Assembly: GCA_019115685.1 (NCBI GenBank)
Contig: DXDC01000320.1
Span: 1 to 12,605, forward strand
Length of the DNA: 12,605 bases
Source of the DNA: Candidatus Agrococcus pullicola
Lineage (GTDB): Bacteria > Actinomycetota > Actinomycetes > Actinomycetales > Microbacteriaceae
Reading direction: 5' to 3'
Positions 1 to 6,244 of the stretch are shown one piece after another. Both the position numbers and the translations under genes were made by a program. The notes beneath the pieces were generated by a model. That model did no database searches. It was not told the DNA's origin and saw nothing but the letters and a program-made list of their open reading frames with translations. Position 1 is the stretch's first letter; the number at the start of each line of letters is the position of its first letter.

Positions 1-1
1 C

Positions 2-433
2 TTGACCAGTGCAGACGAGACTGGTGGCACCTACGACGTCACCGACTCGGTACAGACGCCTGGAGCCCGCACCCCCTTGCACCTGCACACGCGCTACGAG
101 GAGAGGCTCTACATTCTCGAGGGCGAGGCTACAGTCTGGCTCGGTGACGAAACGTTGACGCTCGGGGTTGGGGACTTCGTGAAGATCCCGATGCACGTCC
201 CGCACGCCGTCCAATCGGGTCCTGAAGGGTCGAGGGCTCTGAATATCACCTCGCCAGCAGGGTTCGCTGAACTCATCGCACGTGCAGGCACACCGGCCGC
301 TGAGGCGGGCGAATCAACGCAGATGAACGTTGACCTCTTCGCTCAGGTGTCGGCCGAGCTGGGAGATGTCGTGCTGGGCCCGCCAGGGATGACGCCCGCC
401 GACCTCCCGCCGTCCGATCGACCCAGTTCCTGA
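2..433 (+). CDS. Cupin-domain protein (quercetinase-like), 5' end outside window
   Basis: The reading frame is open to the left edge, so the N-terminus is probably missing; the TTG at position 2 need not be the start. The 143 visible residues form a small one-domain cupin, a beta-barrel that usually binds a metal. Cupin motif 1 is seen as HLH (residues 27 and 29) followed by E33/E34 and G41. Motif 2 is seen as G57-D, P63 and H68. These residues are the expected metal ligands. After the barrel comes a polar tail ending in a Pro/Ser-rich stretch (residues about 128-143). Related cupins are annotated as quercetin 2,3-dioxygenase-like, but the substrate cannot be read from the sequence. The next gene begins 27 bases downstream behind a strong ribosome binding site, suggesting co-transcription with the Dabb-type gene. 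Confidence 0.82.
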   Translation: MTSADETGGTYDVTDSVQTPGARTPLHLHTRYEERLYILEGEATVWLGDETLTLGVGDFVKIPMHVPHAVQSGPEGSRALNITSPAGFAELIARAGTPAAEAGESTQMNVDLFAQVSAELGDVVLGPPGMTPADLPPSDRPSS

Positions 434-447
434 ACTTAATCTTCACC

Positions 448-453
448 AAGGAG
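448..453 (+). promoter_or_regulatory. Ribosome binding site AAGGAG for the Dabb-type gene
   Basis: AAGGAG lies seven bases before the ATG at 461. This fixes 461 as the ancestral start although the main open frame downstream is offset by one base. It is the key evidence that the gene once began here and is now frameshifted. Confidence 0.7.
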
Positions 454-460
454 TTTCCTG

Positions 461-869
461 ATGATATCACTGCATTCGCTTCACCATCCGTCCCGAAGTT
501 CCGAAAGAGACGGTCGATGCGATCGTCGCGGGCATGTCTGCTCAGAGCTCGACCTCGGATTCAGACGGGCTCTTCGGCCGCGATGTCGGTGGCGAGTTCC
601 AGTTCGCGGCGGTGTCTCGCTTCGAGTCCCTCGAACAGTACGAAGCCATGATGAATGATCCCGAGCACCTTGAGATGGACCGCATGGGTCTGCCGTTGAT
701 CTCCCGCTTCGTGTCGTTCGATATCGTCGACGATTTCGATCCTGCCGTCGTGGATGAGATTCACCAGATTCATCAGCGGCGCTTCGATGCCCATCCGGAT
801 CTGGTCGAACTCATCGATACCCTCGATGAGTATCAGGGCAGTGCTGCACCGGGTAAGCATGCTCGCTGA
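461..869 (+). pseudogene. Dabb-type dimeric alpha/beta-barrel protein, frameshifted near its start
   Basis: From about 465 the coding frame reads YHCIRFTIRPEVPKETVDAI and continues through the ATG at 534 to the TGA at 867-869. This resembles stress-responsive A/B-barrel (Dabb) proteins: a first strand of the RFTIRPEV type, then a helix, then a central FQFAAVSRFESLEQYEAM stretch with a later H-L (strand and helix of the barrel). The ATG with the good ribosome binding site is at 461, one base out of frame, and TGA codons at 459 and 462 block the coding frame upstream. Removing one base within 464-467 (for example A466) gives M-I-H-C-I-R-F-T and a 135-residue protein. The alternative is initiation at 534, a 111-residue protein lacking the first strand. 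The gene sits between the cupin and a membrane protein whose ATG (859) overlaps its stop. Family assignment is by eye. Confidence 0.68.
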
Positions 870-1448
870 GCCTGAGGCTGAAGCCCCGCCTCAGGCGCGA
901 CAGCTGGTCGATAACCGCGCGGCGTACGCGAGCTTCGCTGTCGCCTTCCTCCTTGGCCACGGCTCGTTCGCAGTCTCGCAGGGCCACAGCCGTACATTGC
1001 CTTCCCCGTCTGGTTGCCGTATGTGCTCCTCGCGGCCGGAGTAATACCGGGTGTCATCCTGTCGTTCCGAGCGACTCGTCACCTGCGAGGCAGCTCAGAC
1101 GAGGCCGAAGCTTGGGGTGAACAGATGCTCGGCACAAGCTGGGCAACTGCCTTCATCGCCTTGGCCTTGGCTATTTCAGGACTCGCGGCCACTCTTGACA
1201 TCCAAGAAGCACAGGTCGTGATGTGGCCGGCAGGACCCGTAGGCGTCGTCGGGATGATCAACATCGCCGAGGGCGTGGTGCGGCGAAACCAATTGCACTA
1301 CGCATTGGGAAGCTGGTTGGTGATCGTTGCAGGAGCAGCGCTCCTGCTTCCCACACCCGGTCCATTCTGGGTGCTGGCCTTGGCCGGAGGTCTGGGATAT
1401 GTAGTTGCCATCCCGCTCGAGCGCCGGCGATTGCAACGCGCTGTGTAA
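859..1448 (+). pseudogene. Multi-pass membrane protein of unknown function, probable single-base frameshift
   Basis: The ATG at 859 overlaps the end of the Dabb-type gene (ATGCTCGCTGA). Its frame reads MLAEPEAEAPPQARQLVDNR and then a hydrophobic segment, AYASFAVAFLLGHGSFAVSQ, before becoming non-hydrophobic and ending at 1044. The frame ending at 1448 shows, before any usable start, P-Y-I-A-F-P-V-W-L-P-Y-V-L-L-A-A-G. One missing base at about 981-990 would join them into a 196-residue protein with five or six transmembrane segments, the later ones near 1135-1200, 1220-1260 and 1300-1420. If translated only from the TTG at 1014 the product is 144 residues. I do not recognise the family. The strong hairpin at 1460 ends this transcription unit. 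Confidence 0.55.
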
Positions 1449-1459
1449 TGCGAGCCTGT

Positions 1460-1500
1460 GAGTGGGGCGGACGTTGGTTGAGGCCTCGTCCGCCCCACTC
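1460..1500. terminator. Perfect 14-bp-stem hairpin between convergent genes
   Basis: GAGTGGGGCGGACG (1460-1473) and its exact reverse complement CGTCCGCCCCACTC (1487-1500) flank a 13-base loop. It starts 12 bases after the stop of the membrane-protein gene. The ancestral stop of the opposing MetE-like gene (1506-1508) lies just beyond its other side. There is no U-tract on either strand, as is common for high-GC actinobacterial terminators. It could serve both convergent genes. Confidence 0.75.
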
Positions 1501-1505
1501 TCATC

Positions 1506-1594
1506 TCACGAGCGTTGAGTGAGGTTGACCCTATCGATGACCTCGCGGTGCAGGGACAGCAGCGGCTTAATCGCTGATGCCTTCCGCCGCCCCC
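1506..1594 (-). other. Orphaned 3' coding tail of the MetE-like gene
   Basis: Read on the minus strand in the frame next to that of the MetE-like gene, this stretch encodes GRRKASAIKPLLSLHREVID followed by RVNLTQRS and a TGA at 1506-1508. That is the kind of tail expected after the CGMG motif of MetE-like barrels (GRR...LL..HR). It is separated from the gene by one extra base in the C5 run at 1590-1594. Restoring the frame gives a 351-residue protein. Confidence 0.7.
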
Positions 1595-2562
1595 ATTCCG
1601 CACACGGTAGACACCCCGAAGCTGGGAAGGAATTCCCTAGCCATCTCGGTACGCCTCACACTGCCTTCGACACCGTCAGAGTCGTTGATGAGCCCTAAGA
1701 CGATTCGAGTGTGGGGGAGTGACGCAAGTCTCTTCAATGGCTCGAAGTAGGTACGATCAACGGCCTGATCTGCCGGGATCGGCAAGCTGATCCAGTCCAC
1801 GGGCCGCGCCACCGTCGCGTTGATCGCCTCGCAGAGTGCAACCGCGAACGATGTATCCTCGGGTGCAACAACCTGTCTGCCAGGAGGGTCTGAATCGGGC
1901 CGTGGATCGCCGTAGCACAGGTGGAAGCCAAGGTGAGCACCGTCGGGAACCAGGGTTGCCAGCTCTGCCAGCCTGTCAGCAATTACTTCCAAAGGCACTG
2001 GCGCGATACCCGGCAATGCCCCCAGGCTAAAGGCGAGCTCAGGGGCGACATCCCACTGCACGGCCAACTCTGCCGGTGGGACGATAGCTGTGATCACCGC
2101 CATTTCGCGACGCAGATGGCTAACGAACACAGGGGTCAGATCGTCGAAGAGCGCGGGGTCGAAGAAGAAGCCCAAGATAGCGGTTGGCGTCGGTAGCTGA
2201 GTTTGGAAACGGGCACTCTTAGGGACGAGGCCTGCAGCACGGGCGCGGCAGAAGGCCTGGTAACCGCCAAGCGCCGTCTCGGCGAACCTGAGGGGTGACA
2301 AGTCCAGGTCCTGCGCCGACCACCCCGCAGAGAGAGTGAAGATCGGGAACTCGTAACTGACTTCCTCCACGCGTTGGTGCTCTACAAGCTCCAACCCCTT
2401 AATCTCATGAAGGAACGGGACAAGGCTGTTGACCCACTCCTTCCTTCTGGTCTCGCCATCGGGCCACCGAGGTAGTCGAGGGCCCAAGGTGTCGCTGAGT
2501 GCCTCGAACACCTTTTGAGGTGTCTCCATGTTCACGCTGCCGTTCAAATGCGCATCGAGCAT
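1567..2562 (-). CDS. MetE/UROD-superfamily barrel protein, C-terminus lost by frameshift
   Basis: The product as it stands is 331 residues. It resembles cobalamin-independent methionine synthase (MetE) C-terminal-domain-like proteins, a TIM barrel of the UROD/MetE superfamily. Visible signatures are FQTQLPTPTAILGF (residues 119-132), VQWDVAPE (168-175), HLCYGD (214-219) and VCGMG (320-324). H214, C216 and C321 match in order the His-x-Cys and Cys zinc ligands of MetE, so a zinc-dependent methyl transfer is possible. The N-terminal half of MetE is absent, and stand-alone proteins of this kind have no firmly known substrate. ATG 2562 is preceded by a GAAGGGA-like site. The normal tail is cut just after CGMG by an extra base in the C5 run at 1590-1594, which may or may not destroy function. 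The TetR gene is transcribed divergently 102 bases away and is the likely regulator. Confidence 0.75.
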   Translation of the reverse strand: MLDAHLNGSVNMETPQKVFEALSDTLGPRLPRWPDGETRRKEWVNSLVPFLHEIKGLELVEHQRVEEVSYEFPIFTLSAGWSAQDLDLSPLRFAETALGGYQAFCRARAAGLVPKSARFQTQLPTPTAILGFFFDPALFDDLTPVFVSHLRREMAVITAIVPPAELAVQWDVAPELAFSLGALPGIAPVPLEVIADRLAELATLVPDGAHLGFHLCYGDPRPDSDPPGRQVVAPEDTSFAVALCEAINATVARPVDWISLPIPADQAVDRTYFEPLKRLASLPHTRIVLGLINDSDGVEGSVRRTEMAREFLPSFGVSTVCGMGAAEGISD

Positions 2563-2592
2563 CGAACCATCCCTTCAGTCTGTGGGTTGGAT

Positions 2593-2635
2593 TCGCGAGT
2601 GTTCCCGCGATATTCAGGTTACGTTATGTGTAACG
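2593..2635. promoter_or_regulatory. Probable operator and promoter region between MetE-like and TetR genes
   Basis: The divergent intergenic region contains two overlapping palindromes: GTTAC-N7-GTAAC (2618-2634) and CGTTA-TGTG-TAACG (2622-2635). A weaker one, TCGCG-N8-CGCGA, lies at 2593-2610. Position and symmetry suit binding by the adjacent TetR protein, which would control both itself and the MetE-like gene. Exact -10 and -35 boxes are not assigned. Confidence 0.5.
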
Positions 2636-2664
2636 AATGCATGAGCATGAGGTAGATTGATGGC

Positions 2665-3303
2665 ATGTCTACACCTGCACGGCAGTACCGCTCGCCTCGT
2701 CGTGAGCGCGAAGCTCTGAGGACGCGACAGGACATCCTCGCTGCCGCAAAGACACTCTTCCTATCCGAGGGGTACAGTCACGTCACTGTGGCGGACATCG
2801 CAGCTGCCGCGGGCGTAGCCCTGAAGACGGTGTATGTGAGCGCTGGAAGTAAGTCGGAGATTCTGCACGTACTGCTTACCGCGGACGTAGAGAACTCAGC
2901 TGCCCCGCAGACCCTCAAGGCAGTTCGAGCTGCATCCAATCTTGAGGAAGCGATCCGAGCGATCTCCAGGGGGACGCGAAACAACACTGAGGAGTTCGCT
3001 GACACGATCGAGCTTCTTCTGGCGTCCCGGTCTGCGGACTCCGCTGCAGCCTCTACATGGGAGCACATCCTCGGCGAATACCGAACAGCACTTCATGATG
3101 CGGCGAAGCAGCTTCTCCAAGCCCAGCATGTGTCTGCTGATGCAGGCCTGGAAAGCCTCGCTGATCTACTCTGGTTCTACTTCGGCCTCGGCTCTTGGAG
3201 GGCCCTTACGATCGAGTGTCAATGGACCTACGATCGAGCCGAGACCTGGTTGGCGAGGAGGGCAACGGAGGCTGTGCGACAAGAATGGCCGGTGAGGGAG
3301 TGA
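2665..3303 (+). CDS. TetR-family transcriptional regulator
   Basis: This 212-residue protein has a TetR N-terminal DNA-binding domain at about residues 20-68: RQDILAAAKTLFLSEGYSHV, then the helix-turn-helix TVADIAAAAGVALKTVYVSAG and SKSEILHVLL. The usual Y-x-x-F of the recognition-helix end is VYVSAG here, a variant. The C-terminal ligand-binding part (70-212) is helical and gives no ligand clue. ATG 2665 has GAGGT (2649-2653) 11 bases upstream, a somewhat long spacing. It is divergent from the MetE-like gene with palindromes between, so it probably represses that gene and itself. The frame is complete, unlike its neighbours on both sides. Confidence 0.88.
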   Translation: MSTPARQYRSPRREREALRTRQDILAAAKTLFLSEGYSHVTVADIAAAAGVALKTVYVSAGSKSEILHVLLTADVENSAAPQTLKAVRAASNLEEAIRAISRGTRNNTEEFADTIELLLASRSADSAAASTWEHILGEYRTALHDAAKQLLQAQHVSADAGLESLADLLWFYFGLGSWRALTIECQWTYDRAETWLARRATEAVRQEWPVRE

Positions 3304-3331
3304 ACTTCGATTGCCGCCGGGACCCGGGCGA

Positions 3332-3640
3332 TCAGCCCATGCGCTGAGTGCTGGCCGCAATGCCGTCCAGGATGGTGTCGAAACCCACGGCGAACCTGCT
3401 GCGATCGCCTTCCGGCAGGGGTCCTCGATGCGCTGCGAGAGTCCGGGATGCGCGGAGAGGTCGATGTCCGCCAGTCGCTGCTGCCAATTTCGGCCAAGGT
3501 CGTCTTCGCTCTCCGTGCCGCGCTCGCCGAGCGTGGCGAGCGCGCTTGCCTGCACGTAGTCGTTGATCGTCATGACCGCGCGGGTCCGGCGGCTGAGATC
3601 AACCGTTCGGGAGATAGCGCGATCAATCCGATTCCGAGGG
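3332..3640 (-). pseudogene. Remnant of a TetR-family regulator: C-terminal half with frameshift
   Basis: On the minus strand the higher-coordinate part reads RTRAVMTINDYVQASALATL and continues to HPGLSQRIEDP, which resembles the C-terminal domain of TetR regulators. The frame then changes. In the neighbouring frame the sequence reads PLPEGDRSRFAVGFDTILDG followed by IAASTQRMG and a TGA at 3332-3334, the normal end of such a domain. One missing base in the four-base run at 3418-3421 (GGGG on the plus strand) accounts for the break. No helix-turn-helix domain is found upstream, so the N-terminal half is missing and the 3640 boundary is approximate. The gene is almost certainly non-functional. 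Confidence 0.7.
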
Positions 3641-3777
3641 TCCGGTTGATGTGACCGGATGTCCCGCAAACGAAATTTCGTACCATGACCGCAGTAGAAG
3701 TAAGAGCCGGGTGTTTCGGTTCGAGGTGCAGTATTGCGTTGTGTGGTGGGCTTTACCGTGAGAGATAGCCGGATGTG
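3641..3777. other. Non-coding gap with a perfect 12-bp palindrome
   Basis: No convincing gene is seen here. ACGAAATTTCGT (3670-3681) is a perfect palindrome and could be an old operator of the decayed TetR gene. An ATG at 3684 opens only 27 codons without a ribosome binding site and is not called. No terminator hairpin was found for the TetR gene ending at 3778. Confidence 0.4.
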
Positions 3778-4488
3778 TCACGAATCAGCTCGACCCGCGT
3801 CGCCCGTGCCCTCCATCGAAGCCTCGAGTTGCTGCGCCCACTCGATGAACAGCTGCGTCTCTGATTTGCCGAGCACCTCGACATTCGCCGCGGCCGCTTC
3901 GATCAATCCGCGCCCAGCCGGGTCGCTGGATGAGGATCCAGTGATCGCGGCGATGACCCCTTCGCGTACAGCGATGGAAAGCGCGCGGTCTTCCTCACCG
4001 GTAACGAGTTGTCGTAGGGTGACGCCGATGTTCGTCACCAGGATGTGCGTTGCGGCTTGTTCGGGAGGCACGCTCAGCCGACGCTCGTCGGAGGCGCGTC
4101 GAGTTATAGAGCGTAGGATCTCGCTCGGGCGAGATTGCGCGGCAGGAGAGAGGCCGGGTCTGACCTTGCCGTACATGAGGGTGTAGAAGCCCGGGTTCGC
4201 GAGTCCGAACGCGACGTGGGCATCCCAGCCTTCGCGGATGTCCTGGATCGGGTCGCCAGAGGATTCTGTCGTCGCTTTCGCTTCGAGATACATGTCGAAC
4301 CCGCGCTCGATGACGGCTTCGATGAGCCCCTGTTTGCTCCCGAAGAAGTGATACAGCGTCGGCATCTTCACCCCGGCGGCATCGCAGACAGCGCGGAGCG
4401 AAAACTCCTCTCCGGGAGCCGATGCGATCATCTCTGCCGCGGCATTCAAGAGCCGGGTTCGTGTATCGCCGTGCGCAGTATCTGTCAC
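3778..4488 (-). CDS. TetR-family transcriptional regulator facing the NTF2/glutaminase genes
   Basis: From the GTG at 4488 the product is 236 residues. The TetR DNA-binding domain comes early: TRTRLLNAAAEMI, then FSLRAVCDAAGVKMPTLYHF and FGSKQGLIEAVI, containing the helix-turn-helix and the typical LYHFF end of the recognition helix. The C-terminal part (HVAFGLANPGFYTLMYGKVR and onwards) resembles the WHG-like TetR C-terminal domains, in which the ligand pocket lies. The frame extends to a TTG at 4524, but those extra 12 codons would cover the repeat boxes at 4491-4524, so GTG 4488 is preferred. No Shine-Dalgarno is seen before it, so initiation may be leaderless. It is divergent from the NTF2-like gene 78 bases away and is its likely repressor. 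Confidence 0.88.
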   Translation of the reverse strand: MTDTAHGDTRTRLLNAAAEMIASAPGEEFSLRAVCDAAGVKMPTLYHFFGSKQGLIEAVIERGFDMYLEAKATTESSGDPIQDIREGWDAHVAFGLANPGFYTLMYGKVRPGLSPAAQSRPSEILRSITRRASDERRLSVPPEQAATHILVTNIGVTLRQLVTGEEDRALSIAVREGVIAAITGSSSSDPAGRGLIEAAAANVEVLGKSETQLFIEWAQQLEASMEGTGDAGRADS

Positions 4489-4490
4489 AC

Positions 4491-4547
4491 TGCTATAGTA
4501 CGTAATGTATCGACGATATAGCAATGCATATCAACGAGATAGCAACG
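4491..4547. promoter_or_regulatory. Operator array: three ATAGCA boxes between TetR and NTF2-like genes
   Basis: TATAGCA occurs inverted at 4491-4497 and direct at 4517-4523; GATAGCA is direct at 4538-4544. The two direct copies sit in longer matches, ACGATATAGCAATG (4513-4526) and ACGAGATAGCAACG (4534-4547), exactly 21 bases apart, about two helical turns. TATCG-A-CGATA (4508-4518) is a further perfect palindrome. The arrangement fits cooperative binding by the adjacent TetR protein. Confidence 0.55.
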
Positions 4548-4566
4548 CCGACCGAAGGAGTTCACA

Positions 4567-4896
4567 ATGACCGACATCAGCATCCCGCAGCCCATCGCCT
4601 CCTTCATCGAGACCGTCAATCGTCACGATGAGGAGGGTTTCCTGAATGCTTTTACGCCCAGTGGCGAGGTCGATGATTGGGGGAGGGTCTTCCTGGGTCG
4701 TGACGCCATCAAGGGCTGGAGCGACAAGGAGTTCATAGGCGCGAAGGGCACGATGACACCCGAGCGGGTGTTCGAGGAGAACGGAGAGGTCGTCGTCATC
4801 GCCGACTGGCGCAGTAATCACGCCAATGGGCTCAGCCGCTTCGCCTTCCGCAGCGAGGGCGACCTGCTGACGAAGATGACGATCCGAGAGGGCTGA
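4567..4896 (+). CDS. NTF2/SnoaL-like domain protein
   Basis: This 109-residue protein has the NTF2-like layout: an N-terminal helix (PIASFIETVNRHDEEGFLNA), then F-T-P-S-G-E-V-D-D-W-G with the DDW motif common in this group. The GRDAIKGWSDKEFIGAKGT segment follows, and a strand series ending in DWRSNHANGLSRFAF and MTIRE. The length is normal and the protein appears complete. The fold is a cone-shaped alpha+beta barrel used by many small isomerases, hydrolases and binding proteins, so the substrate cannot be inferred. AAGGAG (4555-4560) lies six bases before the ATG, an excellent ribosome binding site. Only five bases separate it from the glutaminase gene, so the two are surely co-transcribed and probably controlled by the divergent TetR. 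Confidence 0.87.
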   Translation: MTDISIPQPIASFIETVNRHDEEGFLNAFTPSGEVDDWGRVFLGRDAIKGWSDKEFIGAKGTMTPERVFEENGEVVVIADWRSNHANGLSRFAFRSEGDLLTKMTIREG

Positions 4897-4901
4897 GTAC
4901 C

Positions 4902-6176
4902 GTGCGGTCACCGATCCTCGACTACCTCGATGACGTCCTCGAGCGGACGGACGACTTCGATGCTGGCGCTGTCGCCGATTACATTCCGGAGCTCGCAGCC
5001 GCCGACCCGAACCGCGTTGCCGTCGCGCTATGCACCGTGAACGGCACGGTGTATGCGAGCGGAGACGTAGGTCACGAGTTCAGCATTCAATCGATGTCGA
5101 AGCCCTTCGCCTACGCGCTCGCCGTCGAGGATCTCGGTTTGCAGACAGTGCTTTCGCACATCGGCGTTGAGCCGAGCGGCGAAGCGTTCAACGAGCTCTC
5201 GCTCGACCCTGAGAGCGGCAAACCGCGCAACCCCATGATCAACGCGGGTGCGATCGCTACCCACGCACTGCTGACGGGCGATGGTGACACCGCAACAGAG
5301 CGCATGATCGACTTGTTCTCCCGGCTGACAGAGCGGTCGATCGACATCGACGAGGCGGTTGCGAATTCTGAAATGGAAACCGGTGCGCGCAACATGGGCC
5401 TTGCGTATCTGCTGCATTCGTCGGGCGCCATGGCGACGGACCCTCGGGTCGCCGTCGAAGGATACATTCGACAGTGCGCCGCGTCCGTTACCGTTCACGA
5501 TCTCGCGCTCATGGCGGCGACACTGGCAAACGCCGGCGTACAGCCGAATACCGGTGAACGGATCTTCTGCAGGCAAACTACGAAGCATGTGCTGAGCGTC
5601 ATGGCATCCTGCGGCATGTACGACGCTGCCGGCGACTGGCTGTCCGCTGTGGGCATCCCGGCGAAGAGCGGAGTCGCGGGCGGCATCATCGGCATCCTCC
5701 CCGGGCAGGTCGGTGTTGCGGTCTTTTCTCCGCCTCTCGACGCGCACGGCAACAGCGCGCGTGGAGTCGAGATGATGCACCGGCTGTCCGATGACCTCGG
5801 CCTGCACCTCATGGATGCGGGGCGGCCGGCCAGATCATCGCTGCGCGAGACCAGGGTTGCAGACGTCGAAGGCGAGCCCGCCACGATCTACGTGCTGCAG
5901 GGCGACATGGTGCTCAGCTCGATCGAATCGCTCACGCGCGAGATCGTCGAGAACCCGCCGAAGACCGAGCTCGTGATCTTCGACATGAGTCGCGTCGACG
6001 AAGTGCTGCCGGTCGCCCGTCGCACGGCCTCGGAGATGGCGACGAAGCTGCTCGACGAGGGCTATTGCATCGTGCTGGTCGACCCGGAGAACACCGTCAC
6101 GGACTTCCAAGACAGCCAGGGCCGCAATGTGCAGTGGTGGAGCTCGGAACGACTCGAGCAGGGCATCGGCGCGTAG
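4902..6176 (+). CDS. glsA: Glutaminase A with C-terminal STAS domain
   Basis: This 424-residue protein hydrolyses L-glutamine to glutamate and ammonia in the cytoplasm. The N-terminal ~310 residues are a serine-dependent beta-lactamase-like glutaminase. SIQSMSKPF holds the catalytic Ser64-x-x-Lys67 pair. Family-pattern substrate residues are visible at N114 (MINAGAI), E157, N164 (GARN), Y188 (GYIRQC), Y240 (CGMY) and V258 (AKSGVAGG). Residues about 325-410 form a STAS domain (IYVLQGDMVLSSIESL ... ELVIFDMSRVDEV), known as an add-on in some bacterial glutaminases. Its loop reads DMSRVDEVLPVA, without the phosphorylatable serine of SpoIIAA-type STAS proteins. The GTG start at 4902 is five bases after the NTF2-like stop and has no strong ribosome binding site, which suggests translational coupling. 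A 12-bp palindrome follows the stop. Confidence 0.93.
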   Translation: MRSPILDYLDDVLERTDDFDAGAVADYIPELAAADPNRVAVALCTVNGTVYASGDVGHEFSIQSMSKPFAYALAVEDLGLQTVLSHIGVEPSGEAFNELSLDPESGKPRNPMINAGAIATHALLTGDGDTATERMIDLFSRLTERSIDIDEAVANSEMETGARNMGLAYLLHSSGAMATDPRVAVEGYIRQCAASVTVHDLALMAATLANAGVQPNTGERIFCRQTTKHVLSVMASCGMYDAAGDWLSAVGIPAKSGVAGGIIGILPGQVGVAVFSPPLDAHGNSARGVEMMHRLSDDLGLHLMDAGRPARSSLRETRVADVEGEPATIYVLQGDMVLSSIESLTREIVENPPKTELVIFDMSRVDEVLPVARRTASEMATKLLDEGYCIVLVDPENTVTDFQDSQGRNVQWWSSERLEQGIGA

Positions 6177-6178
6177 TG

Positions 6179-6190
6179 GCACGATCGTGC
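6179..6190. terminator. Short 12-bp palindrome after the glutaminase stop
   Basis: GCACGATCGTGC is a perfect palindrome starting two bases after the TAG. As RNA it leaves only about four stem pairs and has no U-tract, so it is a weak terminator at best and could instead be a protein-binding site upstream of the next gene. Confidence 0.3.
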
Positions 6191-6231
6191 GGGAGCGTGA
6201 TGTTTCCGCCGAACGAGTGATGCGGGCGCAC

Positions 6232-6237
6232 TAGAGT
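6232..6237 (+). promoter_or_regulatory. Candidate -10 box for leaderless oxidoreductase transcript
   Basis: TAGAGT fits the TANNNT pattern and ends seven bases before the GTG at 6245. There is no purine-rich ribosome binding site in between (TGTTCCT). This is the spacing seen when transcription starts at the first base of the start codon. No clear -35 box is present. Confidence 0.4.
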
Positions 6238-6244
6238 TGTTCCT

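Noticed and set aside
3684..3767. 27-codon open frame starting MTAVEVRAG
   Set aside because: It has no ribosome binding site, is very short and soon stops; its start resembles ABC-ATPase N-termini only superficially.
5028..5807. 259-codon open frame opposite the glutaminase
   Set aside because: It lies wholly inside a gene with intact catalytic motifs; its composition is Arg/His/Ala-rich as expected of an antisense frame.
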